Shown here piece by piece: positions 25,322 through 39,164 of a DNA stretch of 64,000 nucleotides (its first letter is position 1; the number at the start of each line of letters is the position of its first letter). The DNA lies in contig OX104127.1 of NCBI GenBank assembly GCA_944470555.2, positions 97,674,708 to 97,738,707 of the forward strand. The letters are read 5' to 3'. The notes below the pieces were generated by a model. That model made no database searches. It saw nothing but the letters and a program-made list of their open reading frames with translations, and was not told where the DNA came from. The DNA comes from Heterobilharzia americana (lineage: Eukaryota; Platyhelminthes; Trematoda; Strigeidida; Schistosomatidae). Position numbers and translations under genes: made by a program.

Positions 25322-28300
25322 TCTTAAGTTGAGAAAACCAAACGGCCAAATGCATATTGTTGAAAGGAGATAAGAGTTGTAAGTCAGAGAATTGAAAGTC
25401 TAGTCTATTCATAGAATACGCTTTGCAGCTTGAAAACTAAAATTAAAATGTTCGGCAGAATGAAACCGAAGTTTTCTGGCTGTCATCAGTATCCAACAGT
25501 CACTGAATGTAAAATTTATAGACAACGTTTATTTCACTGGTGTTTTTATAAGATGAACTAGGAAAAATCAGTAATGATCCCTTCAGTATGCACAACCAAA
25601 ATGGAGAATCACTAGTCTTTCAAAACCTTTCAGTAGATGGATAGGAATTTTTGCCTTGATTTTTTGCTTCAGCTCACAAGAATTACTAAAGGCAATCACA
25701 TAAAGTAAAAAGTTTTTAAACCACCCTAATTCCACATGACGGTGGCTAGCTACTCTTGTGAGAAGAACAGTTTGACTTGTAGCTTAGTGAATGTTTTCTT
25801 CAGATGACTTTCAGGACTACTGAAAATGATCAGATACCTCATTCAGCTGTTGTCATACACTTCTATCAGCATACTTTCCTTAAAAGTATAATGACACCGT
25901 ATTCCACTATTCTAACAATAAGATATGTTTTCATTACCGCTTAACCAAAACTCCAGAACCAAGACATCCTGATCAGTCGAAAAGGCATTTACAGATGACA
26001 GACTTCATCATATATATGCATATATATACATATATATTTCTGCTGATAAAACACAACAGATTTATTTTTCTAACCAAAGTGTTATTAAGGATCACTGTGG
26101 AAAACAGAAAATTTTTTACTGATATAAATATTTCAAAACGCAAAAGTATGTGCAGTGAGACCAATTTCATGAAAATTTTAATGTTGTCCATTAAATGCTG
26201 GTATGAAAGAGAAGTTAATGACATTTTTCTAAAAATACTTAAAGTAGCTAGTAATTATTTTCATTACCCTTCTAGGTAAACACGTCATTCTAAGATGAAT
26301 AATTTCTGTTCAACCAAACATATCTTCAAATTTCATAGCCTGCATGTTGACTATTCAGATCAGTTTCTGTAATTTCTATACTTAATGATTTCAGACAGAT
26401 TCATGTGCGACATTCCTGTTGTGAAAAAATTGCCGTGTAAGCCTTGTACTCATTTCGAAATAATGATCTATTTTTTATCACTTCAGTATTATTGTCTTGA
26501 ACAAAGGTTTAACTAGTTAACAGTATTCATCACATTTTATGTAACTGTAGGTAAATAGTTGTAACTTCAAGTATTTTGCAAATATCATTTTGCTCTACTG
26601 AAATATCTGTCACTACAATGCGTTTCATTGATTCGTTTTCTATGCAGTTTATTGTATAACTAATCAGTTATTCAGTTATAGAATTTAAAGCATTTAGCGT
26701 CAGATGTCTTCGGCGCAATTTAAAATGGTGAGAGAAATTAATATAAAGACTGGAATATTTTGCTCGTATTATTCTTGAAAAGATAAGGTGATCAGACTTA
26801 ACTAGTTGGAAATAAACTGATTTCTGAAAGTTGAAATTAAAATACTGATGAGATGATGCCTAACAAAACAGTTCTTTATAGTATATTTCTTTGTTTTCGG
26901 CAAAAATCTTTCCAAAGTAAGGATATTTAAGATTTACAACTGATAAACACCAATTGCAGACAAACATTTCAACTGTTCATCTTATATTTCATTTTTCTAC
27001 ATTTGAATTTTATTAATTTAACCGGATAGTGATCACACATCCTCCCACCATTCAAATGTCAATCGTTTTTGTTTGAATGATGTAACATACACATGAAAAT
27101 ATAGAATAAGAAAAGAATAAAACGAAATGCATCTGACGGAAATTTAATGCCACTGACGTTGACCGAAAAATAAGTTATTATAGTAACGTGAAAGCTAGAA
27201 TTTGACTGTCATATAGTGACAACCTACATAATTACACTATTAGATTCAAGAATTCAGTTGTAATAAACCTGTTTCGAGTTACGACAGTCGCTTATGTATT
27301 TGAATGTTGTATGTTGCTTTGTCTGCAGAAGTTTGGAGAGTTAAAGGACAGCCTGTTTAATTCTTTTAATTTCATCATAAAAGTGCTAATTGTAAAACAA
27401 TAGAAAGCTGAGTTTTCTCAACAGAATCCAATAGTCATCTGGTAACTACCATTCTTAATTTACTTCTCTTAGAGTTTCGGAAAAGGAAATAAAGAATAAT
27501 CACAGTTTGTTTGCACTTTGCTAAAAAGATCCCAGGAAGTATAATTCCATGGTCATATCATACTGTTACAACCCAACACACAACAATAGTTAGGAAGACA
27601 TCAATCATACTATCTCTATTATACAAGCTAACTCTTCACGTTCAGTGACACAATAGGCATTGTAAATCGTAACTGAAACTCCCAGCATCTAAAGATGTAA
27701 CCACTTTCAATCAATACATTTCTCAAATATCAGGTTTCAATACATCTGCTAGCATCTGTTTTAAAACAACACTTTTTCGTTTCCCGATCATTACCCTACT
27801 GAACCAAAATGACCAGCCTCTGAAGGTAAATGGGCTTCTTTAAGATTGCCTCCAATTTCTTCAGAAGATTCATTATGATGTATTTTACTTAACCATGGTT
27901 AGAAAAGTAATATAGAATGTGAGCTGTAGGAACATAGTCAATTACTAAGACGCATGTACATCCAATAAATGATTATCAAATAGGAGGAAAAGTACACAGT
28001 GAATTTCACCTCTAGACACCACTAAGTTATACTTTTCTTTCTGTAACAAACCGAGTTCCATAGCTGAAACAACCATTTTTTTCGCTCTGTGAGTTTCTCG
28101 AAAGGGAATATCATATGCCATCAGCTGGATAGAAACATTGTATATTTGCACATAACAAAATAAAATAAATATAATTTACAAATAAAAGATAAGAATATTC
28201 ACTTTATCTGCAACTTTGTTGAGAATGCAAAGTTAACTTAGGTAGACGAACATATTAGCATATAAATTCATAATGCATAAATGATAACAAACTGTGTACT

Positions 28301-28950
28301 CATTAATTAGTTTGCTTTGATAAACAGAAGTCGACTAGTTAGTTCACTTCTAAAACTTCATCTTACAGAAGACGAGGCAAATGCGGTATTGTAATTGTTT
28401 GATGTGGCGTATTACGTAAACAAAGTCTTATATACTTGCTCCTTGTCTTTTCTGACTATCAACATGCAGACAGCTGTGAGTGAAGAGGACGCTGGTCACA
28501 TGATTACATAGCTCTTGCTACATGCTCACATGAGCTAATATGCTTGTCAACAACTGTTTCAGTCAGGAGGTTTAGAGGTAAGCCACTAGAACTTCTGATA
28601 GTCTTCACAGTTCTATGCAATATACAATAGTTTTTTTCCAGCCACTCAGTAAAGAATACAGGTGAACAATAGCGAAGAATAACAAAGATTTAGGGGTTTT
28701 TACAACACAAGAGGAAAGGATAGGTTATGCCAGATACTGTCAGCTTATTAATATGGAGAGTGAGGTGGAATTTTTTTCTGAAAATTAGTAATATTTAGGA
28801 GGACAAGAAAAAGTCCAGAGATAAACATATACCGAGACAAACCGCATTTATAACACTCGAATGCACAGCCAACAGAAGTAGAGGACTCACGAAACCTAAG
28901 CATTATACATAGGATATCCTCATGAATGAAACTAGAGTTTATGGTCTGAC
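25322..28950. other. Unassigned AT-rich DNA
   Basis: A short TA-rich run lies at about 26009-26037. Overlapping frames on both strands at 25973-26279 and one at 27945-28151 lack family features. Confidence 0.45.
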
Positions 28951-29169
28951 ATTTGATAAAATTGATTTAGGCTGAAGATGATTGGTCATACCCAAAGAAA
29001 GAGAAAAGACCAAGGAATCAGAATGCGTCCTGGCTAGCTTGCTCAGGAAAATGTTTTGGGACAGAGTCAAATACTGGGACTTAGTCGAAAAAGGCATACC
29101 TGACATAGCCTATCCATCAAGATTATAAAAGATATTGTGATGGAAGATAGTGATGGCGTCTACAGTGCT

Positions 29170-30190
29170 TCCTTTGTTTCCTATGCAAATTGATTACAGT
29201 CTCCAAAAACTATAAATGAGGGTTCAGGTACAGGTATTATCAGTTTCTCTATTATTTTCATGAACGGAGAAGTAATTGCAATCAGATGAAATTTTAAACA
29301 TGCTCCTGGAGTCCCTGGCTTAAGTGCGAGGACAATCTTAATATCTTTCCAAGCAGCCTGCATGGTGTTTTCTAAAAACGATCTACTAAATACGTTAGTA
29401 AGTGGATGACGTAACATTAGTATGAGAAAAACTTGAGATCCCATCTGGATTAAATGTGTATAATGGGTTCGGTGATTTGAGACACTTGAAAATATCTTTC
29501 TTCGTGAAGTTCAGACAATATTCTTCATTGTAAATATGTGAACAAAGTGAGAAATGCTATATAGATTGCCGCATAAACGACTTTTTCAGTACACAGACGT
29601 CAACATATACTTTTTTACTAAGATGCTTACTACCAGTGAGGTCTTTGAAATGCTTCCGGCTATACAGTGAACCGAGATGTTTAATTTTCAACTTAATTAA
29701 AATACGCAACCGACGAACACTAGCATTATCACTTACTTTACACATTTTTTTCTTTTTCTCTTCTCAATATCTCAAGCTGAGAAGAAGATATACAATCAAT
29801 GCGTAGAAAACATTTTTCACTGGAGCAACAGATATCCAGGCAAAACTTGAGATAGTATGTTACACCATCAGCGGTGTTGTTCGAAACATCACTGTCAAAT
29901 ATGTTCCAGTCTGTACATTGTAGATTACGTATGTTAAAATGTGAATACTCTCAACGTACAATTTTCTGATATGTGAAGGCTGCTTTGTGTAGTTTTCCAT
30001 GTATTTGGATAAAATACCTATAATGCAATGATCCGAGTTGACCAGTGAGGCTCTCCCTGGAGTTTCATATATATCAGTATCATTGAAGAATACCAAGTCT
30101 AGTGTTGCGTCCTGAAAACGTTTTGATGACCAGATGTTTTGAGGAAGCTTCGGTCATAAGAGATGAAATCACTACATAGTTTCGACAGGG
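29170..30190 (-). mobile_element. CR1-like non-LTR retrotransposon fragment, endonuclease end to early RT
   Basis: On the minus strand the order is right for a CR1/Jockey-type ORF2. First, LDLVFFNDTDI...LVNSDHC at about 30105-30010 matches the end of the endonuclease, with its Ser-Asp-His motif. A basic linker follows at 29557-29745. Next comes LKSPNPLYTFNPDGISSF at about 29490-29430 (compare SPGPDGIPxxLL). Last, WKDIKIVLALKPGTPG and FHLIAITSPFMKIIEKLI at 29350-29220 match the first RT blocks. The frames are interrupted. Upstream sequence to about 30650 may also belong but is unclear. Confidence 0.7.
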
Positions 30191-30199
30191 AACCACACA

Positions 30200-31720
30200 G
30201 TATAGGAGCTGCTAATTTCATGAATATATTAGAGAAACTAAGTAGTTCTCAGTAACTACAACCAGGTGTCATACAAATATTTGTGACACATTTTGAAACA
30301 TTTGATGTAATCATTTGAGAATTTGAATTATATATGACTCAAAATGCACCAGTGGGTATTGATGTGGGTCACTGAACAACCTCCACTTTTCTTAGTATAG
30401 CTACACTGATCCTGGTAGAAAAGTCCTAAAACAATTTAAAGAAACCAAACTGTCATCACGGAGATCATGTAACTAAGTTACTTGCAGTGTAGTTACTCCG
30501 ACCTTGTGGTGCACACTGGAGGATATTACAGATTGTGAAGAATCCACCCATGTCGCAGTGGATTATCAACTTCAAAAATGTGAGTGGGTCCATAATGCGA
30601 TCGAGGAAAATAACAAAATGGTTGGAACGAATAGAAGAGTAGAAAATTTGATGCAACATGTGAGATCGACAATTTAGTCCCCCAGATATTTGAGTAGGCC
30701 ACCAAGTAATCTTTCTAGCAGGCCATACGACTGGTAACCAGTGTTTCCAAAAACATCCTACGTGATAAACTTATATACAAATTTAAGTTGTTTAACGGAA
30801 AGATTTAAATACTGACTTTCGTCAGCAGTCATCGCATAACTCTGATTATTATATCACAGGAAAGCATGTCTTACATACCTTCCGGTTTTCATTTGCATTT
30901 CTGATGTACAATGTATTCCTTTCGATATTTCAATGTTCGTATGATTTTGGTTTTCTAAGCTATCAAAATCATCTTAGATATACTGCGTCAGCTGTGAGTA
31001 TTTATATAGTGTCGAAAAAGGCATGGTAGTAGGAATATTATTCAGGTCTTGTTTTACGGCATATTTTACATGCTGCGTTACCAATGTCATCAACTCACAA
31101 TAATCTCAAACACTCATAAGTAACATAATAAGCAACACAAAAGGGTGCGGATTTTGATAAAACTGTTATGATGTGATAACCTTACTCAGATTCTCATAAG
31201 AAGCCCAAAATCCCTAAAGCATTTGACAAACAATCACTTTGCTGCGAAGTTCTGAGAAAATGTAAATAATAGACTGGTTAAAGTAACAAAACGAATAAGA
31301 TAGTCTTCCTTGAACAGCCTAGAAATATCCAAGATCAGTGTATGTATAAACCGCTGTGTTTTGTACATATTCTGACGTGGTGGTGGTGGTACCTTACCGC
31401 CTTCTTGGAATAACCAAGAAATTGAGCCACCATCAAGGGTGTAATGGAAAGGTAACTGTTCAGTTGTCCCCTATCATATATAAAACCAGATTATATTCAA
31501 AACAGTAGCTAACCTAAGGAATTAGTTGCATTTCATGATACAACAATAATTTATAACAGAATACTAAATTCTTTTTCATTTTCGACGGTTTGTTTTTGCT
31601 TTGTTTCAAATAATCATATACAAACAAAATGTTTGCATATCTGGATCAGTTCAACGGAATTTTATTGGCTTCAAGAGAGGATAACATTGATAGGATGTTA
31701 ATAAAGAAATATTCAAGAAC
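30200..31720. other. Unassigned AT-rich DNA
   Basis: It may include further decayed CR1-like sequence up to about 30660, but I could not confirm it. No other feature. Confidence 0.4.
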
Positions 31721-31724
31721 TGAT

Positions 31725-31727
<3 letters not shown>

Positions 31728-31758
<31 letters not shown>
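31728..31758. repeat. (TA)n microsatellite
   Basis: About 31 bases of uninterrupted TA. Confidence 0.95.
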
Positions 31759-31759
<1 letters not shown>

Positions 31760-31760
<1 letters not shown>

Positions 31761-33700
31761 TTTAGTGTAAGCGTCTGATTCAGCTCATAACGTGGACTGA
31801 AAAAATTAACTTGACCACAAAATGAGGAGATAAAATTTTCAACTTCATGCTTGAAGTTGTCTTGTATCTTTGGTTGTCAACATAACGTCTTCCTTTTATC
31901 GAAATAAGTACACATTAGGAATAGAAATGTGGTAAATTAAGCTCTAGCTTCAATTTCCCTGTAGCCCTCATAGCCAAAAATTTATCCTTCTGTCAGTAAA
32001 AGTGTTATATACTGTTACCTGAAAGTTGTTACAAACTACGATCAAAATTCATCTGGATAATTTCACAAATACCGTGAACCAAGCAATGTCTATAGTGATT
32101 ATTAGTCGCCTGTGAGCTGATCTCAACGTATGTGAAAAGAAACATCTCAAATCCCCACTCAAAAATCCTTTGTTAATTTTTTTAGTAAAATGAATAGAGC
32201 TCAGACCATATATTTAATAAAATGTTATAATTACTTTATTTCAGACAGTTCTAAAACATTAATACACACCAGGCTCAAATTTTCGAATCCACTAAAGTAC
32301 CAGCTGCTTACTTCATTTATTCAAGCAATAACCGCAGCCGCAAAAACCACGACAATCCACAAGAACTCAGATATTTCCAACTGATTAACATCTAGGAAGT
32401 ATGAGAAACTTTGAACTACCTGCTAATAATAACTACCTCATCTGCATACCATGAAGTCAGTAGTACTTATCTCATTCTGTATTTCATCATATGAGCGTCT
32501 TTATTAGCTGAGAATTAGTATAGGTCATTAGGTCGGAGAACCTAAAGTTTAGTTTGCTTGGTAGTCCATAAAATTAAAAGGTAAAATCCTGGTAAGCCAA
32601 TGATGTTTCTTTGTTACTCAAAGGTTTTCTTTATAATTATGTTAAGTGGAAAGTGAGTCACCCAACTGTAAAGGAATACATTGCAACAAAGACAACCACC
32701 GTTACATAGCGATCGGTTACGTTAGTATTTAGCAAAAAATATTAATTGAAAACATTATAGGAAAGTCAAGAAAATAACGAAGGAGCAACCTTAAAATCAA
32801 CAACTTTGAAAAGGTTTTGTTGGATGAATGCGCTTCTTAAAAAAACTTCATATTTTTTTCTCAGCCGCCATCAAGTTTCCACTACTTTTCGCTTTAAATG
32901 TTATACACTTAAATGTACTTATAATTTACTTAGACTAAATTTGACAATTGAGTTTTATTGAAATAACCTACATAGCGCAAACGGATAGTCATGCTACTAT
33001 ACACAAAGCGACATCATCATTCTACCGTAAATGGCAAGGAATAAAAGAAAATCTTTAAAACATGCTTTAAGTTTATAGATAAATTATTCTTGATTAACTT
33101 ATAAGTGACTTACATTTCCGGAAAAAATAACTGAGGTTCAAAACGCTACCAAAGTTAACCGTTATCAGTGGCTAAGAAAAAGAAATCCATCTTTTCCGGT
33201 TATATATCATGAGATACTTTTGCAACGTGTAGCTGCATGTGATAAAAAGCCTTATCACTGTTGATTCGCAAGTCTAACAACACAATTTTCTTGGTAATAA
33301 CAAGTTATATGTATGGATTAGAACAGTTTGGTGCTTCCTGTTGTTGAATTTACGTGAATAAAATTTCAGTCAGATTATTTTGACAGTCATAGAAATAATC
33401 GAACCTACCCTACTACCACCTGACGTATTTTTTGAACAGATAACAATAAAAGGGTTTACACAATAGATGTTGAATCAAAATTTCACCGTGGAATTCTATT
33501 TGTTCATCGATAATAAGAAGCTATGCATTCAATTAATGATGCTGGAAATAAAGAAGTTTCAGTGTTCAAACGCTACTGGTGTGTTTGAAAATGGGGAAAA
33601 ACGGCTGACCAATAATACGAGACTTCCAGTGATTCTCCAGCTAACCTCAGTTCGAGATGTATTCTACCTTCGAATATATACAGAACTGTTTTTGTGATGA
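31760..33700. other. Unassigned AT-rich DNA
   Basis: No gene, RNA gene or recognised repeat. The frame at 33467-33697 has no family resemblance. Confidence 0.45.
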
Positions 33701-33702
33701 TG

Positions 33703-33893
33703 GGAAATATTTGTAGCTCAGGAGGATGATATTGATGGTGTTGTATTCTCTGAGCCGGATGGTTTATTCGTGAAGATAATCTTGTCCTTCTGGACACCAT
33801 TAACCGGAGCTTCGGTTGGTGACGTTGTCTAGAGTGACAGTGAAAGCCACACCAATAAACCATCCAGCTCAGAGGACACAACACCGTAAACCT
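33703..33893. mobile_element. Minimal Penelope-like fold-back (two inverted element ends, no coding part)
   Basis: The left half starts with atatttgtagctcagg, the same terminal word as the PLE units at 15495 and 48583, and runs through tgttgtattctctgagccgg and gtttattcgtgaag. The right half (about 33838-33893) is the reverse complement of that terminal block (aataaaccatccagctcaga, then acacaacaccgt). Only about 70 bases separate the paired blocks. It is the terminal part of a related PLE subfamily joined head to head, with no endonuclease or RT left. The minus-strand 130-residue frame across it is not a gene. Confidence 0.7.
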
Positions 33894-33939
33894 GCCTTTT
33901 GTCTTGGTAGATTCTCGCGTAACAGATATATGCCGTCTT

Positions 33940-34144
33940 ATATTATATATACATATATCACACACAGTTTATATGTATACTGTATATTATACATGCTATA
34001 TATATACATACATATTATGTGTATATATATATATATGTTTGTATATATTATACGTATACATAATATATATTATGTATATTATATGTTATATACATATTAC
34101 ATGCGTGTATTATGTGTTTGTATTGTGTATATATATTGTATATG

Positions 34145-34185
<41 letters not shown>

Positions 34186-34282
34186 GTCTACTATATATGT
34201 AATATATATGTTGTATGTATAAAATATGTGCATAATATATACATATATATATATATATGTATATTACATACTATATTATACC
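33940..34282. repeat. Compound TA/TATG/TATAC-rich microsatellite
   Basis: About 340 bases made almost only of ta, tg and ca steps, including a pure (TA)n run at about 34146-34181. It creates overlapping Ile/Tyr/Cys-rich frames on both strands, which are artefacts. Confidence 0.95.
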
Positions 34283-34289
34283 GCCGATG

Positions 34290-35965
34290 CACTTGAACAA
34301 TTACCGGTAAACCTGTGCTTTACCATATTCCAAACGGAAAAGTCATATAATGAGTTAATAAACTTTTATAAAAAATATAGTTTGCTAAACTGGGACTTTA
34401 GAAAATACTACTCCTGAAAGCAGTTGGTATGAAGGCTGGAAATTAGGACTTGTGCTCGTATTATTGCTAAATACCCTAAATGTTTTACGTTAATCTTGTA
34501 CGCTCTGAGTTTGAAGCATAACCATAAATGATAATCTTATCTAAAAGAAGTACTCAGACAGATCTCATCTTAGGGTTTATAAACCTTTTTTCACATCCAT
34601 AGGTTCTCAAATAAATGTGACCTAAAGCTTATATTAGAAAGTTGATAAAATACGTTGACGTTCAGCTGTGGTTATTTTGGCACAAAATCGGCAATTAAAA
34701 AACAGTTATCAACTCTGATTAGGCTATTTCTCGTCAGCATGTTTACGTAAAATAAATCAGTTTGGTCTCTCTGAACATTCAAAGTTAAAGTCGCTATTTT
34801 GTTTGAAAATTCACTAACAAACTGATTATTTACATAATTAACTGTGGTACATATTCACTCACTTCTACTTTTCAACCAATAAACATTATTTCTATTCAAA
34901 CTGAAGTGCTATCTGGAAGTCAAAAATATACCTTTTTCACTATGAGAGGAAATTTTGACAATGACGCTCAGTGAATCGGTCTTTCTCCATCAATCATAAT
35001 AAAATGAAGTTCATAGTCAAAAAAGCGACGAAAGTATCAACCTATCAACCCTGACAAGCCCCATTAATACAAAAGACAAATTTGACAAGTTATTGAAAAA
35101 GATTTGTATGGAACAACTTTACACTATGCAGCTAAAATATGAGTAGCATAGGCTTAAATTAACACCTGTTATAGTAAATTAAGAAAGAAATCAGTTCATC
35201 ATGGTGTAAAAAAACCACAGATTTTCCTATTTTTCCTATCCCTTCTAATCTAAAACCGCATTTATTACTCGAGAAGAACGGTTTCAACGCACAGTTACAC
35301 TACAATCAAGAGAACAGAAAGTGAATATTACTTCAATTCAATCAGAAAAAGAATATTACATCATTTCATATATTCTACGATGTTTAATCTCTTTTCACCA
35401 AGATATAAAATGAAACTCAGTGTAAGATTTTTGCCAAGGGTGAAGTTTTAACGATTCCTTTGTGATCATTTTATTTCTCAGTTGTAATGAAAGCATTGAA
35501 CAACAGCTTCCTATGAATTAGATGAGATCATTTGTATATATAACATTGAATTGGAAGCACATGATGGGTATCAGTCAACCGTTTTTATTATTCTTGACTG
35601 CTGGAGCTATTTGTATGTATCATCCGCCCAGTTTGTCTGCTTACCGCACACAGTACTGGAAAACCGAAGAAAATATTCTAATTTGTTAACGAGTTTAATG
35701 TTTAGTAAGAATAATATCAAGATGCTTCAATAAGTTATTGGCTGTGATAGGTCAGGCGATTAACCTGACTCAGTTATCTAACGGAGGAATCTGTATGAAA
35801 AAAGATTAACCGTTTTACTGCATGTTCGTTAATGTATCGAGTTGAATCTGTCAGGTGTGTATTAAAAATGCACGAGACAGTGAACTTTTCTACTTATTCA
35901 CTTCAGTGAATGTATACAACAAGATTCCCAGTAGTATTCATAAACATGATGATAGTGTTGAGTAC
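34290..35965. other. Unassigned AT-rich DNA
   Basis: No recognised gene or repeat. Short frames at 35551-35733 and 35855-36052 lack features, and the latter runs into the RTE fragment. Confidence 0.45.
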
Positions 35966-35968
35966 TAT

Positions 35969-36245
35969 TATTTTTTTCCCTTTGGATTCCTAGCGGAACA
36001 TAGGGCTTCAGTAGCACGCCTGCATTGCACTCTCTTCTCTGAAGTCTTTTGAACCACGCTTCACGACTGCCCACAAGCTATCATTTCTTCCTCACATGAT
36101 CTTCTCCACGTCACCCTCAGATGCCCAACTCGTCGTTTCCCTTTTGGATTCCACTCGAGTGCCTGGCGCGTGATGCCCCCAGTGGGTCTTCTCAGTGTAC
36201 GCCCAATCCATCTTCACTTTCATCCGCATATTTGTCGGGTATGCA
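35969..36245 (-). mobile_element. RTE 3'-end fragment (inverted)
   Basis: Read on the minus strand, this is the last ~275 bases of the RTE family. Plus-strand landmarks include tccctttggattcctagcgg, agtagcacgcctgcattgca and cccaactcgtcgtttccctt, which are complements of the 3' ends of the copies at 12.9-13.1 and 58.5-58.8 kb. It encodes the C-terminal RTE region in broken form. It is 5'-truncated near the cgcatatttgtcgggt word. Confidence 0.85.
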
Positions 36246-39160
36246 AACATTTAACACCATTCTCAAATTAGGTTACAAGGGACCAGAGTGAGAATTTGTG
36301 CTCTTTCACTTCGTTCTATCATTCAGCAAGGATAAAGGCTGCGGTCGACAAATTTTTGAACCACGTGCACGAAAATTCGCTACGGTATCAAGATAAAAAA
36401 TATAAGATAACCTTTAAAATAACCAGGAAATGACCTAATTAATTAATACCTATTCTATTACAGAAATAGCTGAAGCATGCTCATTGTTGAATGTCAAGTA
36501 GACCAATACTTCTTACCATTTTTCGCCTCAAATTATTTAAACCAAGAGTTTGAAAAATGTCTTTATTTTATGTTCCACAGACATTTGTAAAAGAACATCT
36601 ACCTTCTCCACTTCCTTCAAGTAAAGTTCCGCACGACATACCTTTCCATGACAAAAGATACTTATCTGCTCATCATAACTGTTCATCATATGAACGGTGT
36701 ATAAATCTCTAATTGAATCCACTAATAATTCATTGATTTGGAAGGAATTGCCTCTTCCATTTTAAATGATGGTTTCAGCCAATCAGCAACTTAAGTTATT
36801 ACAAGACAAACTTACCTTAAGTTGCCTCTCTTTCTCTTTTTAAGTATATTAGAAGTTTAACTTTTTGTATCATTTACTTCAGAGTTAAATCCTAATAAAA
36901 AAACCTTAAAAAACATGAAGATTAATGAGCGTATAATCTGGAATATATTACACGGTGTCATTCGAATGCAGACTAACAAATCACTTAAATCCTTTTTAAT
37001 AATCTTCACTATATTCGACGAATTAACTGAAAACGATTTGAGGTAATCTTGATGGGGTCTAAATGAAATGTTAAGCTTACTTTGGTAATACGTCAGATTA
37101 ACTTTCATGAGAAAATAGTATAACATCCTGGGTTTTCTTCCACCTTCAACTTTTTACTTACAATTTGACATGCAGCACCAATGTTCTGGATAAATAGTCA
37201 ACCCTGGAGTTGCATCAAATAAACTCAGTTTAAATACCCAAGACATTTGAGTAGGTTACAAAGTGATTACTGGGTGCTGGCTGGTTGCATTAATGTATTA
37301 TTTGTATTAACTGTTGTCGCATTTATCTTACAGATGGAATATCTAAAGGTTTGCAAGCATCAGAAATCTCAAAAGCAATAGAACGCAGCCTAAATATTTA
37401 ACAGTATATAAGGCAAGCGAGATCACTGCCAATAAAAATAGCAGTAAAAAAAAAAGTTACTGAATCTTGACCGTATGAAAAATATGCAATATATCACAGT
37501 CCTTGACTTGATCTTTATTTACTATTTCACCGATACCACATCCATCATGGTACTGTGGAGCTTCAAGCAAAACTTAGCGTAGTACTATTTGTTAAAAATA
37601 TCATCAAATCCTGCAGGTCAGTTTGTTTAGTTAAGCAAGTTTTGTGTTATGTCAGCATCAAAGCGTTTTCTATGTATTCACATTTACTTCGCATGAATTT
37701 TTTTAGGAGTTGGAAGTACCTCCACCACAGAATTTGAATCAACACATAATCATTTTTTACATCAAACATGATATCTTCTGACATTAAAAACCACTAAGTA
37801 ATACAGGGACAATCTGTCGCCTATGAGTACAAAATGTGCCTGGAAAACATTTCTCTTGAGGTTGTGATCTGCAGTATTTTTATTACTTATTTCTCGTGTG
37901 TTTTTTCACTCATTTTATCAAGTTTTATTTTAATCATCTTTACCGTTCGTCAAGAGGACAACAATAAAGTAAATAGAGATAAAGACTTCTCGACCATAAA
38001 TACTTCTACAACTTCATTATAAATTCTTAATATCTTGTCTTTGTTAACATAGGTACATAGTAACAGAATGACCTTTGACAACAGCTTATAAGCTCTTGAC
38101 CAGGTCAAAAGTGCCACTCGTTAAGGTGATTTTGCTAAAAATGAATAGTTAAAATATCTTGTACACTAAATATGACCAATGAAATATAAGCAGCGTTAAT
38201 GCTATGGTTGAAAATAACGATGGCCAATTACAACCCAAAGATAATAAACAAATAGCCTGTTGAATTTGGTAAATCTGCATCAATAGGCCTTAGTTTCTGT
38301 CAGTCTAATTCAAGCACAAGAATTTGGGAACTCTGTTCACATTGAAAAGACTGAAGCTGAAAAATAACACTATGTTCTCACTTTACACTTATATTCCAAT
38401 GTATATAGTAAAATGATGAGTAAAAATTTTCCGAAAATCCCTTAAACGAGCTATCATATGAACTTCTTTAACAAAATTTGTATCATATATCACGTGACTG
38501 CTATGTATGCATTACCGCTTCGAAGTGCGTCACAAAATGATTTCTTGGGAATACTTCTTAATAGATTCATTTTAATCATTAAATAATCGCTTAATGAGTA
38601 GATGTAGTGTGAAGAATGTTTTTCACTGTAAAAAAAATGTTTTTTTCGGCCGCATAGATTCACTTAAGCTCTCGTAAAATAAAGGGTACTTAAGTAACAA
38701 ATGAACTGTTCAGTAAAAACACTTGTAAACGTAATCGGTTATACATTGCCAGATTGTCTGGGAGAAGTTTGAACAAACAAGCGACTAATATGAGGATGTT
38801 GATTTTTATCCTTTTAGTTTTAGAGTAGACAAATCTAGTGTACTGCTGTTTTCTCAAACTTTTCAAGGAAAGATGCTAAAATTGAATGGTAAATAATGTT
38901 ACATACGTTTCGACTAGCAAATCGAGTGAAAAATAGCTATTGGTAACGAGTTCCAACGTACACAACTAACGTTTAAAATAAATTTAATAACATTTAACAA
39001 TTAGTTGCTGTGACTGTGTGACGATAAGCTATAAAAAATTAATAATTCAGTGGGAATATTATAATCATTTCATAATAACCGACTAATATCTTGTGCCATA
39101 TGATGTAGATGCCATTACTAGTGGTGAAGTATTTGTAATACAACTATCATAAGATTTACT
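36246..39160. other. Unassigned AT-rich DNA
   Basis: The frames at 36857-37126, 37555-37737 and 37834-38022 (the last with a hydrophobic stretch) are short and unsupported. No recognised repeat. Confidence 0.45.
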
Positions 39161-39164
39161 TGGT

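Noticed and set aside
25973..26279. Two overlapping frames of 83 and 94 codons on opposite strands
   Set aside because: Low-complexity AT-rich sequence, no family motif, and each is the other's shadow.
33573..33965. 130-codon minus-strand frame
   Set aside because: It crosses the PLE fold-back and the start of the TA tract; no domain.
33904..34233. Overlapping 60-128 residue frames on both strands rich in Ile, Tyr and Cys
   Set aside because: They are translations of a TA-rich microsatellite.
30680..37290. Similar words near 30690 and 37240 (atttgagtaggy...caaagt) as a dispersed repeat
   Set aside because: The match is short and imperfect; I cannot separate it from chance.
37834..38022. 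62-codon frame with a hydrophobic stretch, possible small membrane protein
   Set aside because: Hydrophobic residues are expected from T-rich codons. No conserved context or neighbouring exon is visible.
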